A stretch of 64,000 nucleotides of DNA from Mycobacterium sp. SMC-4. GTDB taxonomy: Bacteria > Actinomycetota > Actinomycetes > Mycobacteriales > Mycobacteriaceae. The position numbers and the translations under genes are program-made. The notes under the pieces are model-generated. The model had not been told where the DNA came from. It ran no database searches and saw only the letters and a list, made by a program, of their open reading frames with translations. Position 1 is the stretch's first letter. Each line of letters starts with the position of its first letter. This document shows, piece by piece, positions 22,893-29,788 of the stretch. Where the stretch lies: assembly GCF_025263265.1 (NCBI RefSeq), contig NZ_CP079869.1, positions 4,960,001-5,024,000 on the forward strand. The letters run 5' to 3'.

Positions 22893-23570
22893 CTACTGAC
22901 CTCGGGCCGCTCGCACCTGAAAGGTGATCTCGCCTGACGGCGACATTGTGCCCCCGACGTCAGCGAACCTGTAGCAGCTTTCCATCAGGCCTACCAATTC
23001 GACGTAGCGGACTGGCTTCTCAGCGCCGATGGTCAGCTCATCTTCCCGGGGGTTGATTCCGAATGGATCTCCGGGGCCGAACGGCAGCCTCCCTGCACGC
23101 AGATTGTCGGCCATTAGCCGATCATCGGCGTGTTGCATTGCATCGCGTATGGCGTTAAGGCGGTTGGAGGCATCTTGGTCAGGCAAGTCAGCAGCACTAC
23201 CTATTCCCTTGCCGAAAAGGCGTTTCGCTGCGGTAATCGCGCGGTGAGTCGCATCGACACAGGTATCCAGATGGTCGGTTCCGCACCCAGCGAGGTGAGC
23301 TTTCCGAACCCAGACCGAATCGCCTTCCTCGCTCTCATCGATCGAGTCCGCTTCGGCATACGCATTACGAGCGGCGTTGTACTCGCGGATCGCTTTCTCG
23401 GTCAGGCGAACCATGTGGACATACGTCCATCTGATGCCGTGAGTTTTCAGCTCGTCGGGAATCGCGTTTAGTGCCACAAGTATTGTCCGCTGCAGCATCA
23501 CCGATGGAAGGTGGTCAACGGGAGGCAGTACGGGCGGCGGCAACCGCGTCGCCTGAGAGGTGTCTGTCAC
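22893..23570 (-). CDS. HEPN-like protein in reverse orientation (candidate cargo gene)
   Basis: 225 aa from GTG 23570, with AGAGGGT directly before it. It is one of only a few minus-strand genes in the element and converges on the preceding gene 10 bases away. Helical segments dominate. Around residues 138-150 the sequence LNAIRDAMQHADDRL contains Arg142-x4-His147, the Rx4-6H pattern of HEPN ribonucleases, in a context like the R-N-x-x-E-H-x-D-E-R signature of HEPN-fold proteins. Many HEPN proteins act in abortive infection or toxin-antitoxin systems, so an antiphage role is conceivable. The motif is short and could be coincidental; no partner antitoxin is evident. Confidence 0.55.
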   Translation of the reverse strand: MTDTSQATRLPPPVLPPVDHLPSVMLQRTILVALNAIPDELKTHGIRWTYVHMVRLTEKAIREYNAARNAYAEADSIDESEEGDSVWVRKAHLAGCGTDHLDTCVDATHRAITAAKRLFGKGIGSAADLPDQDASNRLNAIRDAMQHADDRLMADNLRAGRLPFGPGDPFGINPREDELTIGAEKPVRYVELVGLMESCYRFADVGGTMSPSGEITFQVRAARGQ

Positions 23571-23967
23571 ACCCTCTAGGCTATTAGCCTCGGCGAGTCC
23601 CGGCTGTGTTTCGGCTGCACGGCAGACCTTGGCCGGGGTGCGCCAGGGTGGTCGGGGGCGTTGAGCACCGTCAGTGGGACAACCCGGTATGGCCGCGACG
23701 TACATCCGCACCCCCAGGGGGTGACCCCTACCCCCGGGCGTTTGACCGGTTGGTTATGCGGATGAGCCACCGTATGCGAATCGCATAACCGATTTTCCGA
23801 CCACGGCCAGCCAGGAGGCCGCAGCGACTGGCGCAGCCAACTACTCGCCGCCGCAGCGGTATTCACCCGGCGCGGTCGACCAACGACCCACCGGGACCGG
23901 CCGGAATAACCCCTCTGAAAGGCGCTCAAACCGCCTCGAAACACCCTCGAAAGGAAGACAAGCATCG
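23571..23967. promoter_or_regulatory. Divergent control region with palindromes before the terminase small-subunit gene
   Basis: No gene seen. GGTTATGCG (23752-23760) and CGCATAACC (23782-23790) form a perfect 9-bp inverted repeat, and inside it TATGCG-AAT-CGCATA (23773-23787) is a second palindrome that shares the right arm. The nested sites sit between two divergent genes and look like operators. A ribosome-binding site for the terminase gene, GAAAGGAAG, precedes 23968. Confidence 0.55.
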
Positions 23968-24348
23968 ATGAACAAGCCGAAGATGCCACGGGGCGAGTTC
24001 GGTCCCGAAGGCAAGAAGCTCTGGACCGAGTTGACCGAGGTGTTCAACTTCACCGACGAGCCGGCCAAGCTCCGCGTCCTCTACGACGCGTGCAAGCTGG
24101 CCGACACGATCAAGCGCATGGACGACGAAGCGGCGAGCGCGCCGCTAGTGGTCGAAGGATCGACCGGACAGCCGGTGATCCACCCGTGCATTTCGCAGGC
24201 GAACTCAGCGCGGTCACTGATGGCCACGCTGCTGGGCAAGCTCGGACTACCCGACGCCGACCACTCGGTCGCGGAGAAGAAGGCACGACGCACACGGTCG
24301 GCACTCATCGCAGCCCAGGTCAGGTGGGGCTTGGGGACCGGGTCGTGA
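23968..24348 (+). CDS. terS: Phage terminase small subunit (P27-like)
   Basis: 126 aa. The start MNKPKMPRGEFGPEGKKLW, the helical core with ALRVLYDACKLADTIKRMD-like spacing (here KLRVLYDACKLADTI), the conserved central Val-Glu-Gly-Ser-Thr-Gly-Gln-Pro segment and the SARSLMATLLGKLGLPD motif match actinophage P27-family terminase small subunits, which recognise the packaging site on DNA. The large subunit is absent. Satellites of the SaPI/PICI type carry exactly such an orphan small subunit to redirect a helper's packaging machine. GAAAGGAAG lies upstream, and the stop overlaps the next gene's GTG. Confidence 0.85.
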   Translation: MNKPKMPRGEFGPEGKKLWTELTEVFNFTDEPAKLRVLYDACKLADTIKRMDDEAASAPLVVEGSTGQPVIHPCISQANSARSLMATLLGKLGLPDADHSVAEKKARRTRSALIAAQVRWGLGTGS

Positions 24349-24707
24349 CCACCCGTTGGAACGACACCAGGAACCTAACCCTCGCGGAGTCGCTGGCGCA
24401 GCGACTGCCAGACCACCTGCTCGATCTCGGGGAGTACGCCGGCGACGGCATCGCCGGATTGAGCCGCTACCGCAGCGACCTGGCCGCGTGGGTCGCGCAG
24501 GAGACCGGTCTCACCGCAGCCGAGTACTCCCGGACCACCGAGGGACTCCGCGCTCGCAAGGACGACCCTGCTGAGCAGCTCGTCTCGGAGATCATGAACA
24601 TCATCGGCGCGGACGACTTCGCGCGCTGGTACCGAGTGCGGCTGACCAGGGCAAGCAGGTGCTTGCACAACGAGGCCGTCACCTGTGCCTGCTCAGACGG
24701 GGGCTAA
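24345..24707 (+). CDS. Unknown protein coupled to the terminase small subunit
   Basis: 120 aa from GTG 24345, overlapping the terminase stop (GTGA), hence translationally coupled. It is helical and hydrophilic (NLTLAESLAQRLPDHLLDLG; LRARKDDPAEQLVSEIMNII) and ends with a Cys-rich tail (HNEAVTCACSDGG). No family recognised. The tight coupling suggests a packaging- or assembly-related partner of the terminase small subunit. Confidence 0.65.
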   Translation: MTTRWNDTRNLTLAESLAQRLPDHLLDLGEYAGDGIAGLSRYRSDLAAWVAQETGLTAAEYSRTTEGLRARKDDPAEQLVSEIMNIIGADDFARWYRVRLTRASRCLHNEAVTCACSDGG

Positions 24708-24713
24708 TCCCGA

Positions 24714-25310
24714 TCACAGCCGTGATACGACCAATTTGGCCAATGAAACCACTTCGGCCTGACTAGGCTCGGGCCGCAGGAGGGGCGTTACCGTGACACG
24801 GACGTCGTCGTGTTCGATACAGACGGTTCGGTAGCTGTCCATGTCCTCGGTGGAGGGACCGACCCACCACGCGGGTATACCAAGACCGTCGAACGGAATG
24901 AGCGTTGCGTCCATCGGAAAAGCAGCCTCGCCATTCCTGCACCTAGGGTCGACGATTGAGCCCTCAACCACGAAATTTCTGGCCGCGACACTAACTGTCA
25001 ATAAACCCCCACTTGGTTCATTCCAGCTGCATTGCGCCACAAAATTGCTGCCCGCGCGTTCGGGTTGATCGCCCGTCGGTTCTTCTACGGTAGCCCCTGT
25101 GCTTTGCCGTATCTCGGCAGTTGTCAGCAACACGCAGGGGTTAGGCAGCTCCTGCGACGAGCGTTGCGACGTGGATGTTTGGGTAGCGGCGGTCTGGTCC
25201 GGAATCGAGGACGCTTCTGACTGCGATTGAGAACCGCTTCCGCAGCCGGCAGCTACGCAGGCCAAAGCGAACATTACAAAGACGCCACCCCTGAAAAACC
25301 GCCCTTCCAT
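24714..25310 (-). CDS. DUF3558-like lipoprotein (cargo of element 1)
   Basis: 198 aa from ATG 25310. The signal peptide MEGRFFRGGVFVMFALACVA is followed by lipobox AAGC (Cys23), then a Ser/Thr/Gln-rich linker and a domain beginning LPNPCVLLTTAEIRQSTG, the hallmark of DUF3558 lipoproteins of mycobacteria. Cys residues in CSWNEP and RCRNGE could pair. It should sit on the outer face of the membrane. It lies at the right end of the element, in the orientation of the disrupted flp operon, so flp transcription could express it in the lysogen. Surface lipoproteins on phage elements sometimes exclude superinfecting phages; that role is only a hypothesis here. Confidence 0.8.
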   Translation of the reverse strand: MEGRFFRGGVFVMFALACVAAGCGSGSQSQSEASSIPDQTAATQTSTSQRSSQELPNPCVLLTTAEIRQSTGATVEEPTGDQPERAGSNFVAQCSWNEPSGGLLTVSVAARNFVVEGSIVDPRCRNGEAAFPMDATLIPFDGLGIPAWWVGPSTEDMDSYRTVCIEHDDVRVTVTPLLRPEPSQAEVVSLAKLVVSRL

Positions 25311-25381
25311 AGCGAGGAACCTTACTGCGGCGTTCTGGTAACAACGATCGGAAGTGAGGATTCCATCTTTCGATCGCAGAG

Positions 25382-25495
25382 TTACAACCACCGGGTGTAA
25401 CTCTCGACAGTCGAGTACTCGACTGTCGACATCCCGTCGTCGTCGACCGCCAGCACGATGACGCGCGCCTGCAGTTCCCGCAACTGTTCCCTCAT
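25382..25495 (-). pseudogene. flp: 5' part of the flp major pilin gene with element-derived tail
   Basis: From ATG 25495 the frame reads MREQLRELQARVIVLAVDDD then Gly-Met-Ser-Thr-Val-Glu-Tyr up to the junction at 25415. It then runs into the element and stops after ten foreign codons (TAA at 25382-25384; 37 aa in total). It keeps the class III prepilin cleavage motif (Gly then Met-Ser-Thr-Val-Glu) but has lost the hydrophobic pilin helix, so it cannot form pili. The remainder of the gene is at 12775-12897. Confidence 0.92.
25415..25417. other. attR core of element 1 (GTA)
   Basis: The sequence ...ctcgacagtcgaGTActcgactgtcgac... joins the element (left) to flp (right). The core sits inside a near-palindrome, GTCGACAGTCGAGTACTCGA, partly of host origin. 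Recombining with attL restores codons Val-Glu-Tyr-Ala-Ile-Gly of flp. Confidence 0.85.
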
Positions 25496-25520
25496 CCCCG
25501 ACCTGCCCTTTCATTTCGAC

Positions 25521-26093
25521 TCACAACACTCCTGTTTGCAGGACGTCACCGGCCAGGCCGATGACCACGGGCACGATGCCCAGGCAGAGGAAGGCCGGCA
25601 GGTAGCAGAGCCCCAGCGGGCCGGCGATCAATACCGAGGCACGTTCAGCCTTGGCCGCGGCGGTGTCGGCGGCCGCACCGCGCAGCTGCGTGGCGAGGTC
25701 CTCGACGCCGTGCGCCAGCGCGGCGCCCGAGGCCGCCGATCGACGTGCCATCCGCAGGAACGCTTCGATGTGGGCGGGCTGGGAGCCGGCCGGGGTGTCC
25801 CACGCGTGCGCGGGGTCCGCGCCGAGCGCCAGCAGGTCGGCGGCTCGGCGCAACAGTGCCGCCATCGGCTCCGGCGCAGTGGCGGCCACCGCCGCCGCGG
25901 CGGTCGACACCGCCATGCCCGAACGCAGGCAGGCCGCCAGGACGTCCAGTGTCGATGCCGCGCCGAGCGGGTCCTCGGCGCGGACACCCGCCTGCCGGGC
26001 ACCGCGCCGGGGAAGACCGGCCTCCAGGCGGACGCCGCTGCCCGGTGACCTCAGCAGCAGCGACGCCGCCAGCAGCAGGGCGGCCCAGCTCAT
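25521..26093 (-). CDS. TadC-like inner-membrane protein (Rv3657c type)
   Basis: 190 aa from ATG 26093, the same length as Rv3657c. The N-terminal hydrophobic segment MSWAALLLAASLLLRS, a cytoplasmic helical GspF-type part (LDVLAACLRSGMAVSTAAAAV, split by charged loops) and two C-terminal membrane helices (LIAGPLGLCYLPAFLCLGIV) follow the T2SS-F/TadC pattern. Its start overlaps the TadB-like stop (ATGA). In Tad systems TadB and TadC form the membrane platform for pilus assembly. The downstream pilin gene is broken by element 1, and the upstream tadA by element 2, so the platform probably has no working partners. Confidence 0.88.
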   Translation of the reverse strand: MSWAALLLAASLLLRSPGSGVRLEAGLPRRGARQAGVRAEDPLGAASTLDVLAACLRSGMAVSTAAAAVAATAPEPMAALLRRAADLLALGADPAHAWDTPAGSQPAHIEAFLRMARRSAASGAALAHGVEDLATQLRGAAADTAAAKAERASVLIAGPLGLCYLPAFLCLGIVPVVIGLAGDVLQTGVL

Positions 26094-26875
26094 CGGAGGA
26101 CCCCCGAGGTGATGCGGTCCGACCACAACAAACCTGTGCAGATCAGGATCACCCCGACGAGCAGCAGCCATCCCCCGGCAGGGCGGCCCACCAGAAACGC
26201 CAACGGCTCGGCGCCGATCGCGTGCCCGAGGAGTACGCCGAGGATCGGCAGACCGGCCAGGATCACCGCGGTCGCGCGGGCGCCGGCCATTGCGGCCTGC
26301 ACCCGACCGCGGAACCTCTCGCGCTCGGTGATGTCGCGTTGGGCGGCCTGAACCAGCGTGGCGATCGCCAACCCGTGGATCTGGGCCAACTCCCAGCACA
26401 CCGCCAGCCGCTCCCAATGGCCCGGCGCGCTCGACCGCGCCCCCGCACTGCGCAGGCCGGCGGCCACGTCGGCGCCCAACAGCGCGCGGGCAGCCACCAT
26501 GCCCAGCGCGTCGGCGATGCGGCCGGGGGATTCCCGCGCCGCCACGCGCAGCGCTGCGACCGGGTGCGCGCCCACCCGCAACTCCCCGACCAGGATGTCC
26601 AGCGCGCCCTGCAGTACGTCGGCATCTGCCGCGCGGTTCTGCGCCCGCCGCCGCTGGCGCCGGCGGGCCAGGACGGTCGCGGTCAGCGCCGCCGCGGCGG
26701 CCACCACGGTCCACGGCAACCACACGCACAGCGCAAGACCTCCCAGCGCCGCGAGTGCTCGGTGCGGCACCGGCAGCCGTGTCCTGACGGCCGGCTGCAG
26801 TGTGGCGACCCGGTGGCCCACCGATGCCGGTGCTATCAGCAGGGCCATCGCCAACGCCAGCGCCGAGACGATCAC
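26090..26875 (-). CDS. TadB-like inner-membrane protein (Rv3658c type)
   Basis: 261 aa from GTG 26875, which overlaps the tadA stop (GTGA). Two N-terminal membrane helices are followed by a T2SS-F (GspF) domain (about 85-200; DVLQGALDILVGELRVG, RALLGADVAAGLRSAG) and two C-terminal helices (ATAVILAGLPILGVLLGHAI and LLLVGVILICTGLLW). It forms the membrane platform with the TadC-like protein. It is intact, but since it is co-translated with tadA, which is split, it may be poorly expressed. Confidence 0.88.
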   Translation of the reverse strand: MIVSALALAMALLIAPASVGHRVATLQPAVRTRLPVPHRALAALGGLALCVWLPWTVVAAAAALTATVLARRRQRRRAQNRAADADVLQGALDILVGELRVGAHPVAALRVAARESPGRIADALGMVAARALLGADVAAGLRSAGARSSAPGHWERLAVCWELAQIHGLAIATLVQAAQRDITERERFRGRVQAAMAGARATAVILAGLPILGVLLGHAIGAEPLAFLVGRPAGGWLLLVGVILICTGLLWSDRITSGVLR

Positions 26876-27051
26876 CGGTGCCCCCGGGCACGCAGCAACG
26901 AGTCCAGATCGTCGGCACCGGTATCGAACCCGGTCTCGGCCCGCCAGCCAGGCAGCACCGCGATCTGTCCGTCGTTGCCACGCCTGACAACTCCGATCTC
27001 GCTGAGCCGGCGGCGCCCCGACCGGTCCCGCGCGACATGCAGGACAACCTG
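26872..27051 (-). pseudogene. tadA: 3' end of tadA, separated by element 2
   Basis: The last 59 codons and stop of the secretion ATPase: minus strand QVVLHVARDRSGRRRLSEIG to LLRARGHR-stop. It overlaps the tadB start. The remaining 332 codons lie at 44786-45781; joined together they give a 391-aa protein in one frame with the expected family sequence across the junction (SQLAAAI-QVVLHV). Confidence 0.92.
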
Positions 27052-27057
27052 GACTAC

Positions 27058-27068
27058 TTATCTGTAAC
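27058..27068 (+). repeat. Left terminal inverted repeat of element 2
   Basis: TTATCTGTAAC, complementary to 44775-44785. It directly follows the core-like GACTAC. Confidence 0.85.
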
Positions 27069-27464
27069 TAAGACCAAGAACTGAGCTGCCCAACTGTTCA
27101 GGACGAGCGCTACATGTGTACGCAGTGGAAGGACGAGTCGGATCGGGCTGCACATGTGTAGGACGTGGGTGGGTTTGTCATGCCCTTGACCCCGCACTCA
27201 TCAGTCCAGTCGTTGGGTCTCATGCCGACCTCGCATGGCGGTATCACCGCCGGAATTGCCCATGGGTCGGCCAATCACGCCACGTTGACGGCGAGATAAT
27301 AATTTGCCGTGGGCGGCGACTCCTGTGCTGGAAACGCAGATGGCAGTCGTATAGCCTCAGCGAGGCGCAGGAGTTGCCGATAGCTGGGAAGCGTCTCGAT
27401 GTAGCCCGCGCTCAGCCCCGGGAGATACTGGTGCCGCTGCGGCAAGGCTGAACGGGGGATTGGG
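27069..27464. other. Left subterminal region of element 2, no gene recognised
   Basis: No convincing gene. ACATGTGTA occurs twice (27112-27120, 27152-27160), each time downstream of a GGACGAG word, possibly transposase-binding sites. A 111-codon frame here has poor protein character and was not accepted. Confidence 0.45.
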
Positions 27465-28583
27465 GTGCGTGGGGATCTTCGGAGCTTTCGGGTGTTTGGT
27501 CGGCTTGTTGGTGAATGGTGGCGAGAACCGGTCGACTACTCCGCGTACGTGCAGTATTTCGCCAAGCGGTCTATGGCCGGCGCTATTCGGGTGATGATCG
27601 GCGCCGGCATCGGCCTGATTTCGATCATCACCGTGGCCGCGTTGTTGCCTGCGGCCGAGCCCGCGTTGACGACACCGAAAGTTGTCGTCATCGTTTTCGC
27701 AGTCGTGAACTCCTTCTGGGCGGTGATGTGGTGTGTTCGCCCGTGGCCGACGCGTCGGCAGTCACGAGCGTTCATCGTCACCTCAGATGTCGGTATCGCT
27801 GCTGTGGCTCTGACCGGATCGAGTTGGCTCATGGGCCTTTTCGCCCTGAACTGCTTTGCGTTGATATCGGTCTATCTGATGTTCTTCGACGGGCCTAAAG
27901 CGCTGACGCTGCACACCATCTTCATCCTCGCGACAACGGTGGCGTTTATCGCGCTGGCAAGCGCGGACCACGCCCTCGGCGGAGCTGTCGCCGGCAGGAT
28001 CCTCGGGGCCGTGGTCCCGGTGATTGCGACACCGCTGGGGATACAGTTCGGTATCCGCACGCTACGCAATGACGCCAACGAGTCCGCAATCGATCCGTTG
28101 ACTGGTTTGTTGAATCGTCGCGGCCTTCACTTGCACTTCGGTGATCTGCTTGCCTCCGGTGCAGCGGCGAGCGGGGACGCGGTGGTGGTGATTGTTGTCG
28201 ACCTTGACCGGTTCAAGGAGGTCAACGACACCTACGGCCACACTGTCGGTGACCGTGTGTTGGTGCGATGCGCCCGGTTGATCACGGCGGCCGCCGGAGG
28301 GCGGGCCTTGATCGCTCGCGTGGGCGGCGAGGAGTTCGCCGTCGTCGATATCGCCGTTCCTGGCTGTGGCGCACAGAACGCTGAGGCGATCAGGCGTGCG
28401 ATCGCGGCGGGAGGCTCGCCGGACGTCACTGCCAGCGTGGGGGTCACTAGCGCCGAGCACACCCAGTTCATCGTTGCCAACGAGCGCCCGCAGCTGGTGC
28501 TCGACACGCTTATTGCGCGCGCTGACCACGCGATGTTCCACGCGAAACGCAACGGGGGCAACGCAACCCATCAGGTTGAGTGA
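27465..28583 (+). CDS. Membrane-bound diguanylate cyclase (GGDEF)
   Basis: 372 aa from GTG 27465. About six membrane helices (residues 35-195) form a MASE-like sensor, followed by a GGDEF domain from about 205: DPLTGLLNRRGL, the VVVDLDRFKEVND metal site and the catalytic GGEEF (about 287-291) in RVGGEEFAVV. It makes c-di-GMP from two GTP. The inhibitory RxxD site before GGEEF is not present (RALI instead), so product feedback may be absent. It is the first cargo gene of the transposon and converges on the AraC regulator. Confidence 0.92.
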   Translation: MRGDLRSFRVFGRLVGEWWREPVDYSAYVQYFAKRSMAGAIRVMIGAGIGLISIITVAALLPAAEPALTTPKVVVIVFAVVNSFWAVMWCVRPWPTRRQSRAFIVTSDVGIAAVALTGSSWLMGLFALNCFALISVYLMFFDGPKALTLHTIFILATTVAFIALASADHALGGAVAGRILGAVVPVIATPLGIQFGIRTLRNDANESAIDPLTGLLNRRGLHLHFGDLLASGAAASGDAVVVIVVDLDRFKEVNDTYGHTVGDRVLVRCARLITAAAGGRALIARVGGEEFAVVDIAVPGCGAQNAEAIRRAIAAGGSPDVTASVGVTSAEHTQFIVANERPQLVLDTLIARADHAMFHAKRNGGNATHQVE

Positions 28584-28600
28584 ATCTCTTTGTCCGTGGG

Positions 28601-29659
28601 CTACTTAGGTTCAATTCGCGTGATTGAATCGCCACCACCACGGGTGATGCGGTGGGCGGTGGGTGTGGTGTTGAACCAGCGTTTGCAGGATCGGGTGAGC
28701 ACGCTTTGTTCGGAGTAGCCGAGTTGGTTGCATATTTGGTGCAGGCTCAGCTCGGTATCGAGCAGGAGCCGGTGGGCGGTGTCGCGGCGGGATTGGTCGA
28801 CGAGTCGAGCGAAGGTGGTGCCTTCGGCGGCCAGTCGGCGTTGCAGCGTTTTGGGGTGCAGTCCGAATTGGCGGGCGGCCACCTCGGCGGTGAGGTTCCC
28901 GGTAGGGAGCAGTTGGCGGATGACGCTGCACACGGTGCCCGAAAGGCCGCGGGCGGGGTTGTCAAGGGTGGTGGATAGGTAGTTCAGGGCGAGTTGGTGG
29001 GCGAGCGGGTCGTGGCTTAGTGGTTGTTGCAGGTCGGCCGCGCGCATCGTGAATCCTGTGGTCGGTTCGTTGAACTGGGGTGGGCAGCCGAAGTAGCGGC
29101 GGTAATCGGATCTGGTGCCCAGCGGTGGATGGGGTAGGTGCACTGCCACGGGCCGGTAGGTGGTGCCCAGGAATAGGTGCAGGACTCGCAGGGTGACACC
29201 GAGGGCCAGTTCGACTGCCTGGGCGTGTGGGGGTGTCGGGTTGAGTGTGAAGTCGAATTCGAACCGGCTCAGTTCGGGATCGGGATGGGCGCTGATACGG
29301 GTGTGGATCCCGGGACTGTAGGCGCTCATGTAGGTGTCGAGGATCGTGAAGGCGTCAGCGACGGTGGCAGCGGTGCGGGCGGCGACGCCAACCGGGCCGA
29401 GGATGTCGATGTTCTGTCGTATTGCGAGTTGGCGGCCGAAGTCGGCCATGTTGAGGATGGTGGCGGCGTCTTCGACCGCGGCGATGGCGTTGCGCAGCGG
29501 GATGAATCGATCGCGATGTCCGAGGTCGTCGGGGTCGAGGTTGGCCAGTGCCAGCACGGCATCAGGGTCGCCACCATAGGCGGTGACCAGCGAGGTGAAG
29601 CCGGTCAGCGACGACCCCCGGATCAAATGCATGTCCACTACAGTCAATAAGTTGTCCAT
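28601..29659 (-). CDS. AraC-family transcription regulator
   Basis: 352 aa from ATG 29659 (MDNLLTVVDMHLIRG); an in-frame ATG at 29632 is an alternative. The N-terminal effector domain resembles the arabinose-binding-like domain (PF12625) of OruR/ArgR-type regulators. The C-terminal HTH_18 domain is clear: LTAEVAARQFGLHPKTLQRR, then LSLHQICNQLGYSEQSVLTR and a typical end with TPTAHR. It is divergent to the DUF1254 gene and probably controls the DUF1254-membrane protein-sulfatase cluster. A TTGTC-N12-GACAA inverted repeat covers its start, compatible with autoregulation. Confidence 0.93.
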   Translation of the reverse strand: MDNLLTVVDMHLIRGSSLTGFTSLVTAYGGDPDAVLALANLDPDDLGHRDRFIPLRNAIAAVEDAATILNMADFGRQLAIRQNIDILGPVGVAARTAATVADAFTILDTYMSAYSPGIHTRISAHPDPELSRFEFDFTLNPTPPHAQAVELALGVTLRVLHLFLGTTYRPVAVHLPHPPLGTRSDYRRYFGCPPQFNEPTTGFTMRAADLQQPLSHDPLAHQLALNYLSTTLDNPARGLSGTVCSVIRQLLPTGNLTAEVAARQFGLHPKTLQRRLAAEGTTFARLVDQSRRDTAHRLLLDTELSLHQICNQLGYSEQSVLTRSCKRWFNTTPTAHRITRGGGDSITRIEPK

Positions 29660-29788
29660 AAATGTCAAGACAAGGAGGGTGGTGGGCAGCAAAGATGGTC
29701 GCGGCCCGGTTCGGCACCAATGGTGCCATGGGCGGCCGGTCCGTGGTGATCGACGCGCCAGCGGTGTGTGACGTTCGGAGGCAAGGGG
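29660..29788. promoter_or_regulatory. Divergent AraC/DUF1254 promoter region
   Basis: TTGTC (29652-29656) and GACAA (29669-29673) form an inverted repeat around the AraC gene start. GGAGG with 7-base spacing sets the DUF1254 start at 29789. Confidence 0.45.

Larger units (their letters stand above)
12898..25417. mobile_element. Element 1: 12.5-kb phage-satellite-like integrative element in flp
   Basis: It is bounded by attL (12895-12897) and attR (25415-25417). Inside are an intact Bxb1-type serine integrase, a divergent DNA-binding regulator, a run of small overlapping genes, an initiator-like gene with internal repeats, two terminators, a tape measure gene, three unknown genes, a HEPN-like gene, a terminase small subunit and a lipoprotein. 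No capsid, portal, large terminase, other tail or lysis gene is visible. Size, gene order (integrase, regulator, replication, packaging gene) and intact frames resemble PICI/SaPI-type satellites more than a decaying prophage. That classification is inference. Confidence 0.8.

Noticed and set aside
12898..25417. Element 1 as a complete prophage
   Set aside because: At 12.5 kb, with no capsid, portal, large terminase or lysis genes seen, it cannot be a self-sufficient siphophage.
25521..27047. A 508-codon minus-strand frame over tadC, tadB and the tadA end
   Set aside because: It includes tadC at its end, but the rest is the frame-shifted shadow of tadB and the tadA fragment; overlapping ATGA and GTGA junctions show the real gene borders.
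27116..27451. A 111-codon plus-strand frame at the left end of element 2
   Set aside because: The composition is not protein-like (many Cys, Trp and Arg in odd spacing), there is no ribosome-binding site, and it overlaps subterminal repeats.
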